Shown piece by piece: positions 1 to 12,455 of a stretch of 64,000 nt of DNA. The DNA is from Dipetalonema caudispina (taxonomy: Eukaryota > Nematoda > Chromadorea > Rhabditida > Onchocercidae). Positions within the stretch are counted from its first letter, which is position 1. Each line of letters opens with the position of its first letter. The notes beneath the pieces were generated by a model that saw only the letters and a list, made by a program, of their open reading frames with translations, had not been told where the DNA came from and did no database searches. The stretch lies in contig JABVXV010000001.1 of NCBI GenBank assembly GCA_013365325.1, positions 186,001 through 250,000 on the forward strand, read 5' to 3'. A program made the position numbers and the translations under genes.

Positions 1-71
1 AAAACGAAACGGATGCCTTTAATCTTAACTTTCTGGGAGTGTAAAAATCTCGTATTCATTTGTAAACTTAC

Positions 72-1608
72 CAACAACGTACTTCAAGAAAGTTTTGCAA
101 CATGGGATTCAGTTCATATTAAAGTTATAAAAACAAACATTTTTCACTTGTTGATAAATAGAAAAACTGAGTAAACGCCCACTGACAGCCATCGTCGACA
201 GACCCTTTATTGCGGCTATTCGTACCCGTGAATCACGATCCTCCGCCATTTCTGATAAAAGTTTTTCAAGCCACAAAAACTCCTGTGCTGAACACTGTTC
301 CTTGCCTAAAAAAAGAATCAGAAGCCATTACAGATTCAAGTTAGTAATAACAGCCTTCTCGTTAATCCGTCATTGCTCTTCTCTTCTCCACTATTTCTTT
401 CCTTCTCAGTCTGTTTTGAACAGTTAAAGATTTGCTGGTGTGGCCAGTTAAAATACTAATAAATCGTACCTTTTAACAGATACGTCACAAAAAAATTAAT
501 AGCAGCAATGCGATTATTCTGGTCGGTTGAGCGCATACTCTCCTCAGCCACACAATTCATTTTTTGCATGTATTGACCTATTTTTAAGCTTTCAGATAGT
601 GCCCACTCAAAAAGAGCCAACAACGAAGCATACGTAGCAGGTCGATGAAACAGACTATAAAGTTATTTTGATCAGTTAAAGTAATAAGAAGTAAAACAAG
701 CAAGGAAACTTGGTTTTCATAATTCTAAATCGAAATTAATGCAATGAATGAAAGTAAAATAATAACTTGAAAACAATTTCAATAAAACACAATTTCATAA
801 ATAACTAAACGTCTAATATTTGAACAATTAAATACTGCTTATTCCATTAACGAATTACATTTGTAGTTGTAATGTTAATTTTGATGAGAAATATTATTTA
901 ATGCTCAAAAGATTCAACTGGAAAATGAATCTATTCTCAACTAAAACTGATATATGACTCTAAACGTTTGAAAATATCACATATGGGACCCTGCATAATG
1001 CTGAAGAACGATCATTTCATACTTTTCCCTGTCGAAGAGAAAGTTTAGAACTCATTCGGAACGTACCTTGTTTCCTTTTTATCCTTATCATCAGCCATCA
1101 ATATCACAATTTCGTTCCATATATTTTGCTTCATATCAGATGATTTGCAGATATGAAGTGCGTAGAGTAAACAAGTATTAGTTGTAGCCGCAATTCTTGA
1201 AGCTGCGGCTATTTGAATCAAAAGTTTTGCACAATAAACCTGCGAATCAGCACTGAGAACAGACAAATGCTCTCCGAAGAATTCTCGCAAGCGTGAAAAT
1301 ATCCTGAATGAGAAGCAAATAACGGATGAATCCGTTAAGAAAAACAATAATATCAATAAAATTTTAAAAAAGAGAAGAAAACTTAGAATCCACCCCAGCT
1401 TATCGCCATTTTCTGTACATTTCAGGCATTCTTCAAGCACTAAATGTGGGATTCGACCAGAGAGTTTCAATCCCAGTTTCTCAGATTGAGTGTTCGAACC
1501 AGAATGTAGACGTGGTCTCTTCGAATCCGGTGGTATCGTTGGTGATGACACGGTGGCCTGCAACAAGACTAGGTTCAGAGTTGATCTTCGTAATCTTCCA
1601 GCAACCAT
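72..1608 (-). CDS. INTS4: Probable Integrator complex subunit 4 (5' part of gene)
   Basis: HEAT-repeat protein, probably the Integrator subunit that pairs with the INTS9/INTS11 endonuclease in snRNA 3'-end processing. Exons 1608-1394, 1303-1067, 654-470 and 305-72 join in consistent phase; the rest lies beyond the left edge. A basic, poorly conserved N-terminus (SKRPRLHSG) is followed by helical repeats. The last two exons match the remembered order of INTS4: a helical repeat ending RIAAINFFVTYLL, then DRDSRVRIAAIKGLSTM, equivalent to the DPRVRTAAIKAM segment of vertebrate INTS4. The last exon has an in-frame TGA at 111-109 in an otherwise alignable stretch before a good GTAAG donor, so either splicing differs there, the assembly has an error, or the copy is broken. 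The identification rests on motif memory; another HEAT protein is possible. Confidence 0.5.
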
Positions 1609-1719
1609 TAAATCAACAATTAATGGGACCTCATCAAAAACAACTAATCAACATGGAAGATATCACGCTATTAAATTTGCTAACGCTTTCAAAAACAAAA
1701 AATAAACAAATAAACAGAA

Positions 1720-1720
<1 letters not shown>

Positions 1721-1786
<66 letters not shown>

Positions 1787-1850
1787 GTAATAGTAATAGT
1801 AATAGTAATAGTAATAATAATAGTAATAATAATAATAACAATAATAATAA
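1721..1850. repeat. (TAA)n microsatellite with TAG variants
   Basis: About 130 bp of trinucleotide repeat: pure TAA units first, then units interrupted by TAG, then TAA/CAA. It lies just upstream of the INTS4-like gene start. The low-complexity reading frames across it (runs of Ile or Leu on the minus strand) are artefacts of the repeat. Confidence 0.95.
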
Positions 1851-2057
1851 GACCAAACGGTCTTTCCAAGAGGAGATGAGGAAATTTAAGCCATAGAAAA
1901 TAAATTCAGCCATGAAAAACGAAGCAGTCTTCACAAGTTGAAAGCTTGACATAACTTGACAAGCCTATGCTATCGGAAAAAAAACTCACCAACACTTTAG
2001 TGAGTTCATGTGGAAGGACACCCTTCAAGATCTGTGGTGAATCGCTAGATCTCTCAC

Positions 2058-2365
2058 GCTTCAATCGATGCAACGATCGCCATTGCAGATCTTTGGAATA
2101 CTTCGATGTAGATACACTCCCCTGTTGCATCAGTTATCTCTTGAATCGCTAACATCTAACGATTTCATCTCTTGCCAATAAGCAGTCCGTTAAATTTGTG
2201 CAATGTCGAGGGTAACGGCTGGTGAGAGTAGTGGTAGTGCTGCTTTTTGGTTTTGTTTTTAATTTCTTCTTTGACAGTCTTTATTTTCATAGAATCTGTT
2301 TCCTCTTCCTCTCTAATTATATTTCCATAATTTGATACTGTAACTGGTTTAGTCTTCCTCGACAT
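2058..2365 (-). other. Two in-frame coding-like segments, unassigned
   Basis: A minus-strand ATG at 2365 opens 65 codons of Lys/Glu-rich sequence (REEEETDSMKIKTVKEE) ending at TGA near 2168. After two stop codons, the same frame reopens with an ATG at about 2156 and runs 33 codons (QEITDATGECIYIEVFQ) to about 2058. Both look coding by composition, but I see no splice sites that would remove the stops, and I recognise no family. It may be a small gene, a relic, or UTR of a neighbour. Confidence 0.2.
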
Positions 2366-2526
2366 TATCTTAACTTACTCTTCTAAGCATTTCTTTTCTA
2401 ACATATATTGCTACTTAGAGAGTTATTTTGAACCGTGCTGCTGTTTATATTTTTATTTTAGATAGTCAGTGATTGATATTGCATGATTGCAGTCTATCTA
2501 TAATTATTATTATTGTTTTGCAGGAA

Positions 2527-5500
2527 ATGGCTACTCGAATAGAGAAAGAAAAAGAAAGGGATGTCAGCACTCTTGTAGCAAATTTCAAAGATCACAATAC
2601 TCATATCGACTCATCGGTTGGTTGAATTTCAAAAAAAAATATATATATATATATGGGAAGAATATATGCAAAAAATTTTATCATAAAGGCGGACAATTTG
2701 ATTATTGCCTGCGTTTGGAGCGCCATTCGTAAATGATTGTACTTGCAATTAATGCGACAAACAATCTGAATGGATGACTCTTACTCACGCGGTTGTTGGT
2801 TATTGCTAAAGAACCTACAACATGCTTCTCCTTCAAGAAATTCAGGTCTGGCTTCCATCCTAAAAGTGTATGAGGACTTGAAATATAAATTGGGGATATT
2901 TCATCCATCAAATTATTATTAGTTTGAAGATGTATCCACAGTCATTTAGATGAAGAGTTTTGTTTTTTACAGAAAGAAAACCGATGGGATGCAGAATTTG
3001 CATTTTTCGTTCTGAAACAGTGCATAATAAGTCGTGTATTGTTGTTCATCATACAGTTTGTAATGAATGTTGCGGTAACTGATTATCCTACGGACGCCTT
3101 TCAAGGAATTCCAATCCCGGAAGGTTAATCCACATTTTGAAGTGCTGACTGGGTTTATTTATTATGGTTTTTATACAATATTGCAGCTTTTCATATTCAC
3201 TCTTCTATAATTCATTGGTGAATTATATCCAAAATATGTTGGCATTAGGTGTCGCTTCGTCTGAGAATTATATAATGAATGTTAACGTCAAAATGTTTTG
3301 GATATAATCCACCAGTGATATGTTTCGATGCAGAAAGAAGCAGTCTTTTGTGCTAATTTACAATGATGTCTTTTTAGTTTACTAAAACCTAAATCAGAAA
3401 GGATCATTATGCTTGCTATGCTGATTTATATCAAATTGGTAACATTAAGTCGGTCTCCGGATTTTAGCTGTCGCAATACTCTGATTAAAAGGTTGTGCGA
3501 CTACGAAATGTCTAGTATTTGGCTGAGTAGCAGATTGAATCACGGGTGAAAGAGTGTTTATTTACTCCTTGTATTTCATCAGTTCAATTTATCAAATGTT
3601 ACAGTGGAATTATCCCAAGTTGATCGTTGGATTCGCGTCGCATTTAGTGGTCTAACGAGGTGGGATGCTGTACATTTTCTGCATATTGCTCAATACGGCT
3701 ACACTTATGAGAACAATCTTGCTTTTTTTCCTCTCTTTCCAACATTGATTTATTCTCTTACACTAATTTGGAATTGGGCACTACCATTCATTCATTTTTC
3801 GACAGCTATCATACTCACTGCTGTCACTGTCAACTTCGTAAGATTTTTGTATTTTTTAGGTGTAAAAGTAGAAAAAATTTTGATGTAGATAAGTTATTGC
3901 AAATATTCAACTACAATCGCAGCTTTATTTAAGGCATACCAAAAGAGGCAGAAGTAATTTTACATTTACCGAGTAAATCAAATTTTTATGATACGACGTT
4001 TGTGAAGTTTTATAGGTAGCCTTCGCTTTATGCGGTCAACTACTGTATGCGTTGCTGCTCATGCTCACTAAGTCGACGAAGCTCTCTCTGCTCGCTTGCC
4101 TAGTGTTTACTTTGAATCCAGCTAGCATTTTCTTTTCTGCCGTTTATTCCGAAAGTGTGTATATGCTTTTAACTTTCTGTGGTATGTTCGCACTCTATGC
4201 CGATCCATCTCTTTCGTTTATTCGGTATATTATCGCTGCCCTATTTTTCTCATTCGCATTTGCAACTAGGTTACTTTTAATATCCCTTTTTTTTATTTTG
4301 ATAAATTAGAAACGAAAAAGCATTGGTCAATTGTTAGAGGAAAGGGATTTTCTTTTCTTTCACTTGACTCATAAAGTCATTTAATAATGACCAGTTCGCA
4401 TTAATGTGGCAGTCATTCTCTCTAAAGCCGTGATGTGGCCTTAAAGTCTCTCCTTCCATTAACTCAGTATGATATAAAGTAATGATTTCGAAATAATTTG
4501 TAATTTAGTTCTCATAAATCCTTCATTACTTATGAGCGTTCATGTCATGAATTTTTGTGATAGTAATGAAGCTTCACATTCTCGATACTTTTTTTGAAGA
4601 AATAAGCAAGAGATGGCATCGCTCTTTGTTTGGTATATATAGAGCCTAATGCATTGTTACATGATTTGAAATATTAAAATGACTGAATTTGTTTTTCAGA
4701 TCAAATGGTGTTTTCAATTTCGGTTACATTATATTCCAGTTGACGGTAGAAACAATGTACTCGATGACATTACGTAAATTAATCTGGGAGCGCGACTGTG
4801 GTACTGTGTTATTGAAGGTGTGAAATCATCAGACAGTTTTGTTGTTGTGCAGTATCCTCCTGTTGTTGTACGTTATATATAAAAGGTTTTCCATTTTCCA
4901 GCTTTATCATGGATTCACTTTGAAGTGATAATGTGGATGGAAATTGCTTAAGCACAACAAATTGCTTTCATGTCCGAAATGCCCACCATTCAGTTAACGT
5001 TTAGTAGAGCTTCCCAGAATCATTCAAATCATACGTTTTTAGTGGATATATTTAGATTTGAGTCGAAATTTTTTTCTAATTGAAGCTAATGGGTGTCGTA
5101 GAATATCTTGGGCATAATTAATGTTTGTCAGCATAAATTGTCTACTTTACAACTTCTGGAAATATGTCGTTAACAATTTGTTGTGCTTGAATTTAGCTAA
5201 AGAATGATTGCTTTATCGTTTTGTCTTTAGCTTTAGCTGTGTAATAGTTGGTCTGATAAGTGACAGAGTGCATGCTTTCAAGTTTGCCAATCAAATCTTC
5301 GTGTATATTATGGATTTTTCAGTTATTCCGCTTTATCATGGTTATTACGATCTGTTGGGGTATATTTGGAAGTCAGGTGATATCTCATGATTCAAAAATG
5401 CATCACAACTTTTGTTCTCGGAATATCACTCATAGTGAACCGAGAGCGATGCCTGATATTGTGTACGAGTATGCACTCCAAGCAAGATTGGTCCTTCCTC

Positions 5501-6563
5501 ATGACTTGAAAAACTTAACGTGGTGTAGGTAAGGTTTAATTTTTACATTTTTTTGGTAATTTGTTGGGCATTGTTTGAGTTCTGCAACTCTCAGAAAGGC
5601 AGTAACTGTGTGTGCTAATTAGATCTGGAATACTTTTTTGATAAAAAACTTTGAAGAACTTTATCATTCTGGAAAAAAGTGATAGGTTGTTCTTTACAGG
5701 ATAGAACGAAATATATTATACCCAATTCCCTCATTTTATAAGCATGTTCAAGAGAAATATTGGCAAGTTGCGCCTTTTGGCTATTGGCAGTTGAAGAAGC
5801 TACCTTGCTTCATGATGGCCGCTCCAGCGATATTCATCGTTTTATATGGCTCTTTGTACGAACTCAATCGTTTGAGAACAGTGCATGGGTGCGTTACATT
5901 ATACATTTCTCGGTAGTGTTCGTTAGTGGAGCAAATCTGAACTGTTGGTAGTCATCAAACTGTTCCCCTTCTGTCCTCTAAATAAGGTGAAACACTTACT
6001 TGTCCTCCCTTTGTTTTTTCGCTTTATCTGATCATCTAATCAGTGCAGAATATGTCAGAAATGCTTCTGTACTTTATCGTTAACTATTGGTGCATTCTTA
6101 AATTCCTGCCTTACTCGGTTTAGAACCGCATCGTGAAAATACCGAACAAATGAAGATAATGGAAATATAGATATTAATAGAAAATATGAACCTAATGCAA
6201 CCATTCTTTCATGGTAGATCATTATTTGGCATTATTCTTGATACAGTCCACAATACGACCAGCATACTCCCGTTTATAATACATGCATTGGCGCTGACAG
6301 TTCTGGCTCTGGTACTGTACAACGTGGAAGTGCTCACTCGAATTCTGTTTTCGTCATCACCATTTATTTATCTAGTCATAGCACAATACATGGATCGTCG
6401 AACTCCTCTGGTAACATTAGACGATGTACAATATCCCACCTTCCTTCCTTTTTTCACCAATTTTTCGAGATCACACTGGGTGCATGCCGTGTTATTATGC
6501 TACCTGCTGGGTTATTTCTATATTGGTACACTATTGCATGCTAACTGGCTTCCGTTTACCTGA
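2527..6563 (+). CDS. PIGV: GPI mannosyltransferase 2 (PIG-V)
   Basis: Multi-pass ER membrane enzyme that adds the second (alpha-1,6) mannose to the growing GPI anchor, using dolichol-phosphate mannose. Eight exons: 2527-2616, 2973-3123, 3605-3837, 4016-4269, 4700-4817, 5323-5528, 5700-5888, 6218-6563, giving 528 aa with all phases agreeing (human about 493). Diagnostic PIG-V segments are seen in order: LTRWDAVHFLHIAQYGYTYE with NNLAFFPLFP in the first lumenal loop (family pattern WDAEHF, NFAFFPG), LNPASIFFSAVYSES, FATRSNG, KQLPCF-like KKLPCFMMAAPA, and a C-terminal GYFYIGTLLHANWLPFT. The N-terminal 30 residues (MATRIEKEKERDV) are a worm-specific charged extension. The start follows a tttgcag acceptor by 3 nt, consistent with trans-splicing. 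The next gene downstream is on the opposite strand. Confidence 0.95.
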
Positions 6564-7242
6564 GACTTTTCATTTTGAAACCACTCTTCATCTAACATTT
6601 TCAAGTATAGCTGTATCTAGATATTTCGTGCGAGATTACTTTTCATTTAAGTTACGTACTAGGAAGTGAGATTATTTTCGCAATTTCCTGTGTGTTTTTG
6701 GTAGCTTCCATTAAATGAAGGGTTCCATTTATATACATATAGCATTACGGTGGCGATATTGGTACATAAGTTATTCTCGGATCTACTTTTCATTTTTCAT
6801 ATTCCCAACTTCCTGATGGGTATTTTTCTTCATGATCTCATTTTCTGTTGTCGTCTACTTCGACACCGATCTCAATTTATTTTTGCTACTCATCTGTTTA
6901 CCACATATTTATTCGCATTCATCACTGTTGTTATGTTGATCAATTCTCTATAAAAATGTTTGTACTCCAGCCTACACAGCTAATTTGTCTAGCTATAGAA
7001 ATATGTAGGTTAGTTGAAAGTAAAACATACTACGTTACTTGAAACTGAAAAGAACTTCAACCAATCAGCCTTCGTAGCTGATTCAGTGCATTATGCTGCA
7101 CTTGTTATTGTGATTGGCATTGCTAATGCACTCCTCACCAAGTGATTTGTGGAATTCATCGAACCGTGCAAAGCAAAATTAGTAATTCCCTTATATACTG
7201 TCGAATCCGCCGTAACTTCGAATTCTGAATGATACCAGTTTT
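6564..7242. other. Intergenic, 3' of PIG-V
   Basis: AT-rich sequence between the PIG-V stop codon and the 3' end of the small minus-strand candidate gene. Short frames across it have no recognisable motifs; I see nothing else supportable here. Confidence 0.5.
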
Positions 7243-7661
7243 TCAATATAGCGGAACTAAGTTGCGCATAGATCCACGTCCGTACGTCTTTTTTTCCTTC
7301 AAAAACAAATGTACAGTATCAACTTCATGCTCTTCGTCATTTTGGAATGCTGCATCTAGAAATGGCGTCCAATTCCCTTCACGTCTGGCCCATTTCAGTA
7401 AGGAGAATTATATGACTGACAACATCACTTCAAACAGCGGTACTTTAATTCTCAACATCCTTTTAAAAAACATGTCAACAATGAACTAAAGAAGACAGAG
7501 GAAGAAACAATAACGAAACATCCAATAAAAGAGGACTTGACGTATACATTTCAATGGTTTACTCAAAAATAGCTGCCATGCTAATCGAGCAAGCTGACAA
7601 CTTTTGAAACTTCTCGATTCCCAGGCACTTCAAAGATTTCCTGCTCTTTAAATCTTGACAT
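7243..7661 (-). pseudogene. Orphan small gene with an in-frame stop (possibly broken)
   Basis: Minus-strand ATG at 7661 opens MSRFKEQEIFEVPGNREVSK (7661-7602) followed by a GTTGTC donor. After a ctttag acceptor, a phase-compatible exon starts at 7485 (FIVDMFFKRMLRIKVPLFEV). That exon meets TAA at 7410-7408 and then stays open in the same frame for 54 more codons (7407-7243), including KWARREGNWTPFLDAAF and KKTYGRGSMRNLVPLY, which are strongly coding-like. I do not recognise the family. Either the short product ends at the TAA, an unseen intron removes it, or this is a pseudogene or sequence error. It sits tail-to-tail with PIG-V and just downstream of eIF2 gamma on the same strand. Confidence 0.35.
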
Positions 7662-7839
7662 ATTATTAATATTCATAGTTTCTCGATTTATAATCTATGG
7701 ATCATTTATTCAAAAAAAAGAAATTATTTTTACTCGAAAATGACTATGGACATCCTTCCACATTACCCAAATCTAAATGGAAAGACAATGACGCCCATCG
7801 ATGAGCAACTTAGACCAAATTGATGCAATCCTAAATAAT

Positions 7840-10800
7840 TTAGTTCGAATTTGGTAATGTTGGTTTGATGGTGGTTCCACGCCGTATCGTCCCCCAGCCA
7901 ATCAAGCGCCAGTGCTTCTCAATACGCCGTGAAAGTGCTATTTTTTCATTCACTTCAGTGCAAATCGGATCGGTCAAAGCGATTTTTGCCGCATCACCTG
8001 CAAGTATTTAAAATTAGATACGAATTCACAAACTATCAAATTACAGAAAATTAAAACGAATTTTATAGACTTTTGGGAGGCATTATTATGAGTAACACAA
8101 GTCAAGGAAGAAAGAACAGCAGAAAAAAAGTACTAACCTTTCACAGCAATGACACGACCACCGGTTGATAATGATCCAATATTAACCATCAGTACTTCCC
8201 CCTTACTCAGTTTCTGTACCTTTGCAGCTTTTTTGCCACCTTCGGTACGAACACCAAGTAACCTTCGCAATAGGAAATATGCGATTTCTATTTCCGTGAA
8301 TATATCTGGCAATGTTCCTACAGCACCCAGAATATGACCCACTAAACGGTCACCGCGACACAACGTTGGATCAATTTTAGTCCCAACGCCAATCAAGCCT
8401 GAAAATACCACTGAGTAGAAAAACTTGTGCTTTAAATCTGGAAAATTCTCTTGACAAAAAATTTGGAATTTTTATTAGCAAAATCTGAATCGGAAATACC
8501 TAAAAACAACTTAGAGTACACTGTTTTGTAGATTTTTGATTAATAAATGTTGATTTGCTTTTTGCATTTGCCATTTTCGAAAGATCCTTACCAATTAATA
8601 AATACAAGCGGAAATAAGGAAACTTGTATATTTATCGCTATGAATCGTTTCAATCACAGTCCCAAAAATTTTAACACTTTAAGAGAAACATACCACCAGG
8701 TACAGCATATTGCAATTGATTTTGTTCAGCAAATAATGACACGATACGCGAAAATATAGGCCGGCACTGTACTTTCCCATCAGTTGATTTTGAAACAATA
8801 CCTGGCCTCACTTCAATTTCTTGTCCGATACGTAGGATTCCTGAAAATTTGTTATAAATATGGTGGTGCTATATGAAGCACCACTATAACATAAAACAAA
8901 TGGTTTCTTTACACACTCGAAACTCAACATAACGTAAGCTTAATTGGTAGGAGTACTTTAGCTCCAACTTGAATTATTAAAAGCAGGTTCGATTACCTGA
9001 ATTTAGCCATAGCACTATTAGCAACTGACGGTGGTGCATAACACTCAAAGTTTTGAACCTCAAGATCAGACGTGCAACTAGTACTCCATACACAATAAAA
9101 TAACGTTCGAAAATGAGCACACCACCGATTGATCACAATAAATCTACCATATTCAGCTCTAAACTTTAAATTCTTGAACGATCAAGGTGAAAAAAGAAAT
9201 ACCTCGTAAAATTGATCCACCAGCCACACCACCTTTGAGATTTTCAACTTCGGAACCCGGTTTATTCACATCGAATGAACGAATGACAATCAATCGAGCA
9301 GCAGATGAGAAATCTCGTGGAGGTACGGGAACTTTTTTGCAAATATACTCACAAACAACCTTAACATCACAAGAAACTTTGCAATAATTTTTTTATTTAA
9401 GAGTGATTTCCAAGCAGTTCAAACAAAAAGCTTTAAATAATTTAAATGAAAACAGAAAATAAATTACGAAGTAAAATACACACGTCGACATTATACTTTA
9501 ACTGAGCCGATATTGGAATAATTGGTGCACCGTCTGCTACAGTGCCTTGCACAAAACTGCGTATATGCTCATACTGTTCTCTTGCTTGACTTTCCTAAAA
9601 ACAAGTGACGAGAACAGTTTTAAGATATAAAGGATGGAAGATGATTTTTATTTTCGAAATTTCTTTTCGGAAAAAAAATTTTTCCCAAGAAAACAACACA
9701 AACCTTTATAATATCTATTTTATTCTGTAAAATCAACAAATGATTAAGCTGCATTATTTCCACCGCAGCCAAATGCTCCGAAGTTTGCGGTTGTGGACAA
9801 GATTCGTTCCCTGCAATTAACAGAAGGGCAGCGTCCATAACAGCTGCTCCATTCAACATTGTTGCCATAAGAATATCATGGCCAGGGCAGTCCACGAATG
9901 ATACATGCCGAACGCACTTAAATTGACCTCCACAACCGGGTCTTTCACAAGGGAATAGATCAGGAGTGCTTGAACCTGCTGACCTAAAATTATACAAGAA
10001 ATGCCTAATAATTCAGTCTTCATTCAAATAATTCACCGCTATTGTGATCACTGAAAACGGCTGTACAACCGTTTCCCAACTCTGTTGGCCAGATCACTGC
10101 ATGCATAATTCTGTACATAAAAAATATTTCGACTGTACCACTTACGACTAAAGGTAACTGCAGAGAAATGTAAAACAAATCATTTCTTCAGTAACTTGTT
10201 GGAATAATCCCTAAATGCAGTGAACGAAATCGTAAGATTTGAAGAAACAAATGTCACCACTAAAAAGTATATGTTGAACTTTTAACTTGAACTAGAAACT
10301 ATAAACCAATACTAGGTATACCTTAATCAAACGCATAAAATACCTGTAGCAATTTGGCCTCGGACAAGATTCATTCGTACACCGATAAATTTTTGCATTG
10401 GCATATCCTAATTTGATTGTAATATTTCGTTCCAGTTCGTTCTTAAATTTAACTGTATGCACACCAGAAATGGCTTTCACTAAAGTGGATTTACCATGCG
10501 CCACATGTCCTATTGTCCCAATGTTGATTGTTGCTTGTCGACTGATCACCTAGAAAAAGAATAATGTATTGTTTATCCTGAATACTTTTTAAAAATCTTT
10601 AAAAAATACGACCGTGAAAATATGAAATCATATTTTTACGAGGGATCGCAGATAAACTCACTTCTTCCGTCAGTGGTGTGAGCATTTCTGGATCTAGCTT
10701 GCTCAGGTCCTGTTTGGCCAGCCATTCCCTCTGTTCAACATCTTTTTTTGGTTCCTTATCTCCAGCTTCTTCTGAAATTTGTACTTGGTGCTTAGTTTGA

Positions 10801-10859
10801 AAGAAAAAATTTCCAGAATATTTTGAATGTAAAAAACAAACCTGTTTGATTAACCATAA
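7840..10859 (-). CDS. EIF2S3: Translation initiation factor eIF2 subunit gamma
   Basis: GTP-binding core subunit of eIF2, which delivers initiator Met-tRNA to the 40S subunit. Nine exons: 10859-10844, 10771-10662, 10549-10344, 9983-9704, 9594-9484, 9359-9203, 8840-8694, 8398-8138, 7997-7840; 481 aa (human 472), phases all consistent. The GTPase motifs are present: GHVAHGKST (P-loop), a switch region ending [22 protein letters not shown] (G3) and NKID (G4). A cysteine knuckle follows switch I ([11 protein letters not shown], then CERPGCGG). The C-terminal beta-barrel domains retain [13 protein letters not shown] and [15 protein letters not shown]. The first 5-residue exon (MVNQT) gives the only start compatible with the downstream phase; the N-terminus is variable in the family. 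A tRNA-like relic lies in the intron at 8841-9202. The gene is divergent from the IMPase gene. Confidence 0.97.
8934..9008 (+). other. tRNA-like relic in an eIF2 gamma intron
   Basis: On the plus strand, opposite to the host gene, a D-arm/A-box-like segment (TTAATTGGTAGGAG) is followed about 40 nt later by a T-arm/B-box-like segment (GCAGGTTCGATTACCTG) with a CAGG/CCTG stem and TTCGATTA loop. I could not pair a proper acceptor stem or anticodon stem, so this is probably a decayed tRNA or tRNA-derived element and not a functional gene. Confidence 0.35.
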
Positions 10860-12455
10860 TTGAAACAAATCCGGAATTTCGGCAACGCCCACGTGAAGGA
10901 TTAAAGATCTAGTTGTGACAACTGTCCTATTATCGTTGAACAACGACAATTCTGAAAACAGCATCATTTATAATAGGTTGCAAGGACAAGCTCTCTGCTT
11001 ATAACTGTTCGCTACAACTCTATTTTTTGGCACTCCCCCACAATTCAATTTTCCTTTTCTCCTTCTTCAAAAAGCAGTTGTGAACTTTAAGGACTTGAAA
11101 TTTCATAATTTTTATGCTTTAGAAAGATTATATAATTACAGATGTAGCGTTAACTCAAAGATCGGAGAAGGTCAAGAGAGAAACTCAGAGGTAAGAAAAT
11201 GGAAGAAAAGAGGAAGGGAGAGGGCTAAGTCGCCAATAAAATGAAAACAGCGTTTAAGCTTAAGGAGTACTCAGGTTTTCATCATTACAAAAGAGATCAT
11301 TCACTACCCATCAGAATGACTAGCATAACGATGAGTGAAATCTCTGCTTATCACCAAATAATCCCCGCACACCAGTAATCCCATCAATTTCCCCGAAAAT
11401 ACTTAACCCTCAGACAATAGAGCTGCATCATATTACAAATGATCACTATAGCAGCACAATAATAGGATGGATGCGTTGTGGGCGGGAAGTGACTGAATGT
11501 GCTTGTTTGTATATTTATGATGATGTGGGTATTGTGTGACACGCAAGGTGCGTGTTAAGCATTTCGTGTAGCATGCAGCATGCAGATGGAACTTACTGCG
11601 TGATATGCGACTTGTTGTTCGTTTGACTTCCGACACATTACAAATTTTTAGTTTTACCATTAATTTACCTTACAGTAAGAGTTGACGGTGGTGCTGTGGT
11701 ATAATTGTGAGGGGATGTTTCATCAGATAGTGCCACAATTATCAATCTTTCAATGATTTATTACGAAGGGTAAGTTGTTGATCAGCATATAGGAGGAGGA
11801 ATATATGAAAGTTAACGGGAAGCCTTCTCGAGTAAATGGTAATGTAAGATGAGTGGTTAGGGAGAGGAACGTTATGTTATAGCATACATATGTGAACAGT
11901 TTGGGATGATTTCTTTTTTATGTGGAAATTTATGTCAGTACCTATTACCAGGTTATCTGACATAAGGATAACTTAAATAGCGCCGCGCACAGTGCACTAG
12001 CAAGATATTACCTAATTTGCGCATTCTTGCATGAATGAGCTTCTGAAGTTGTTGGATCGTAATACGTCGTGAAGCATGATGATTATTATGATTCAACAGC
12101 GTTAGAAGGTTGATATTGTGACACATCTTCTAGTAATAGTCCATTTGCTACTCGAAGCTTCTAATACTGACTTACCTTAATATTTTCCTTTTTTTTAAAA
12201 TGCACAAACATTATTTTCTGTGTAGCATTCATAATACACTCGCATATCGATTTTCTTTTTCAGTTAGCAGAATGTCTAAATGAATTAGTGCGGAGCTTAT
12301 GGCTGTTTTTCTCTTCCATTCTTTAGCAACAGAGTCATAAGAGGCAGTGGTTTCTGGTAACACTACCACTTTTTGTCTTTTTTCAGGGATAAATGTCTTG
12401 TTTTGCCTTGTAACTGTAGATACTAATGGGTTGCAAAGTTTTTCAGAGAAAGAAC
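10860..12455. promoter_or_regulatory. Divergent intergenic region, eIF2 gamma / IMPase
   Basis: About 1.6 kb between two head-to-head genes, so it should hold both promoters. The IMPase side ends with a tttttcag acceptor-like site 9 nt before the ATG, fitting a spliced-leader acceptor. Near 11570-11585 there is a short direct duplication, gcatgcagcatgcag. No convincing coding exon was found; a 75-codon minus frame at 11433-11660 has no recognisable motif. Confidence 0.45.

Noticed and set aside
1663..1952. Minus-strand frames rich in Ile or Leu runs
   Set aside because: They are translations of the TAA microsatellite and have no other support.
5208..5390. A frame reading FVFSFSCVIVGLISDRVHAF as a PIG-V exon
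   Set aside because: Its phase does not fit, and the exon starting at 5323 gives the correct PIG-V sequence in phase; this frame is intronic.
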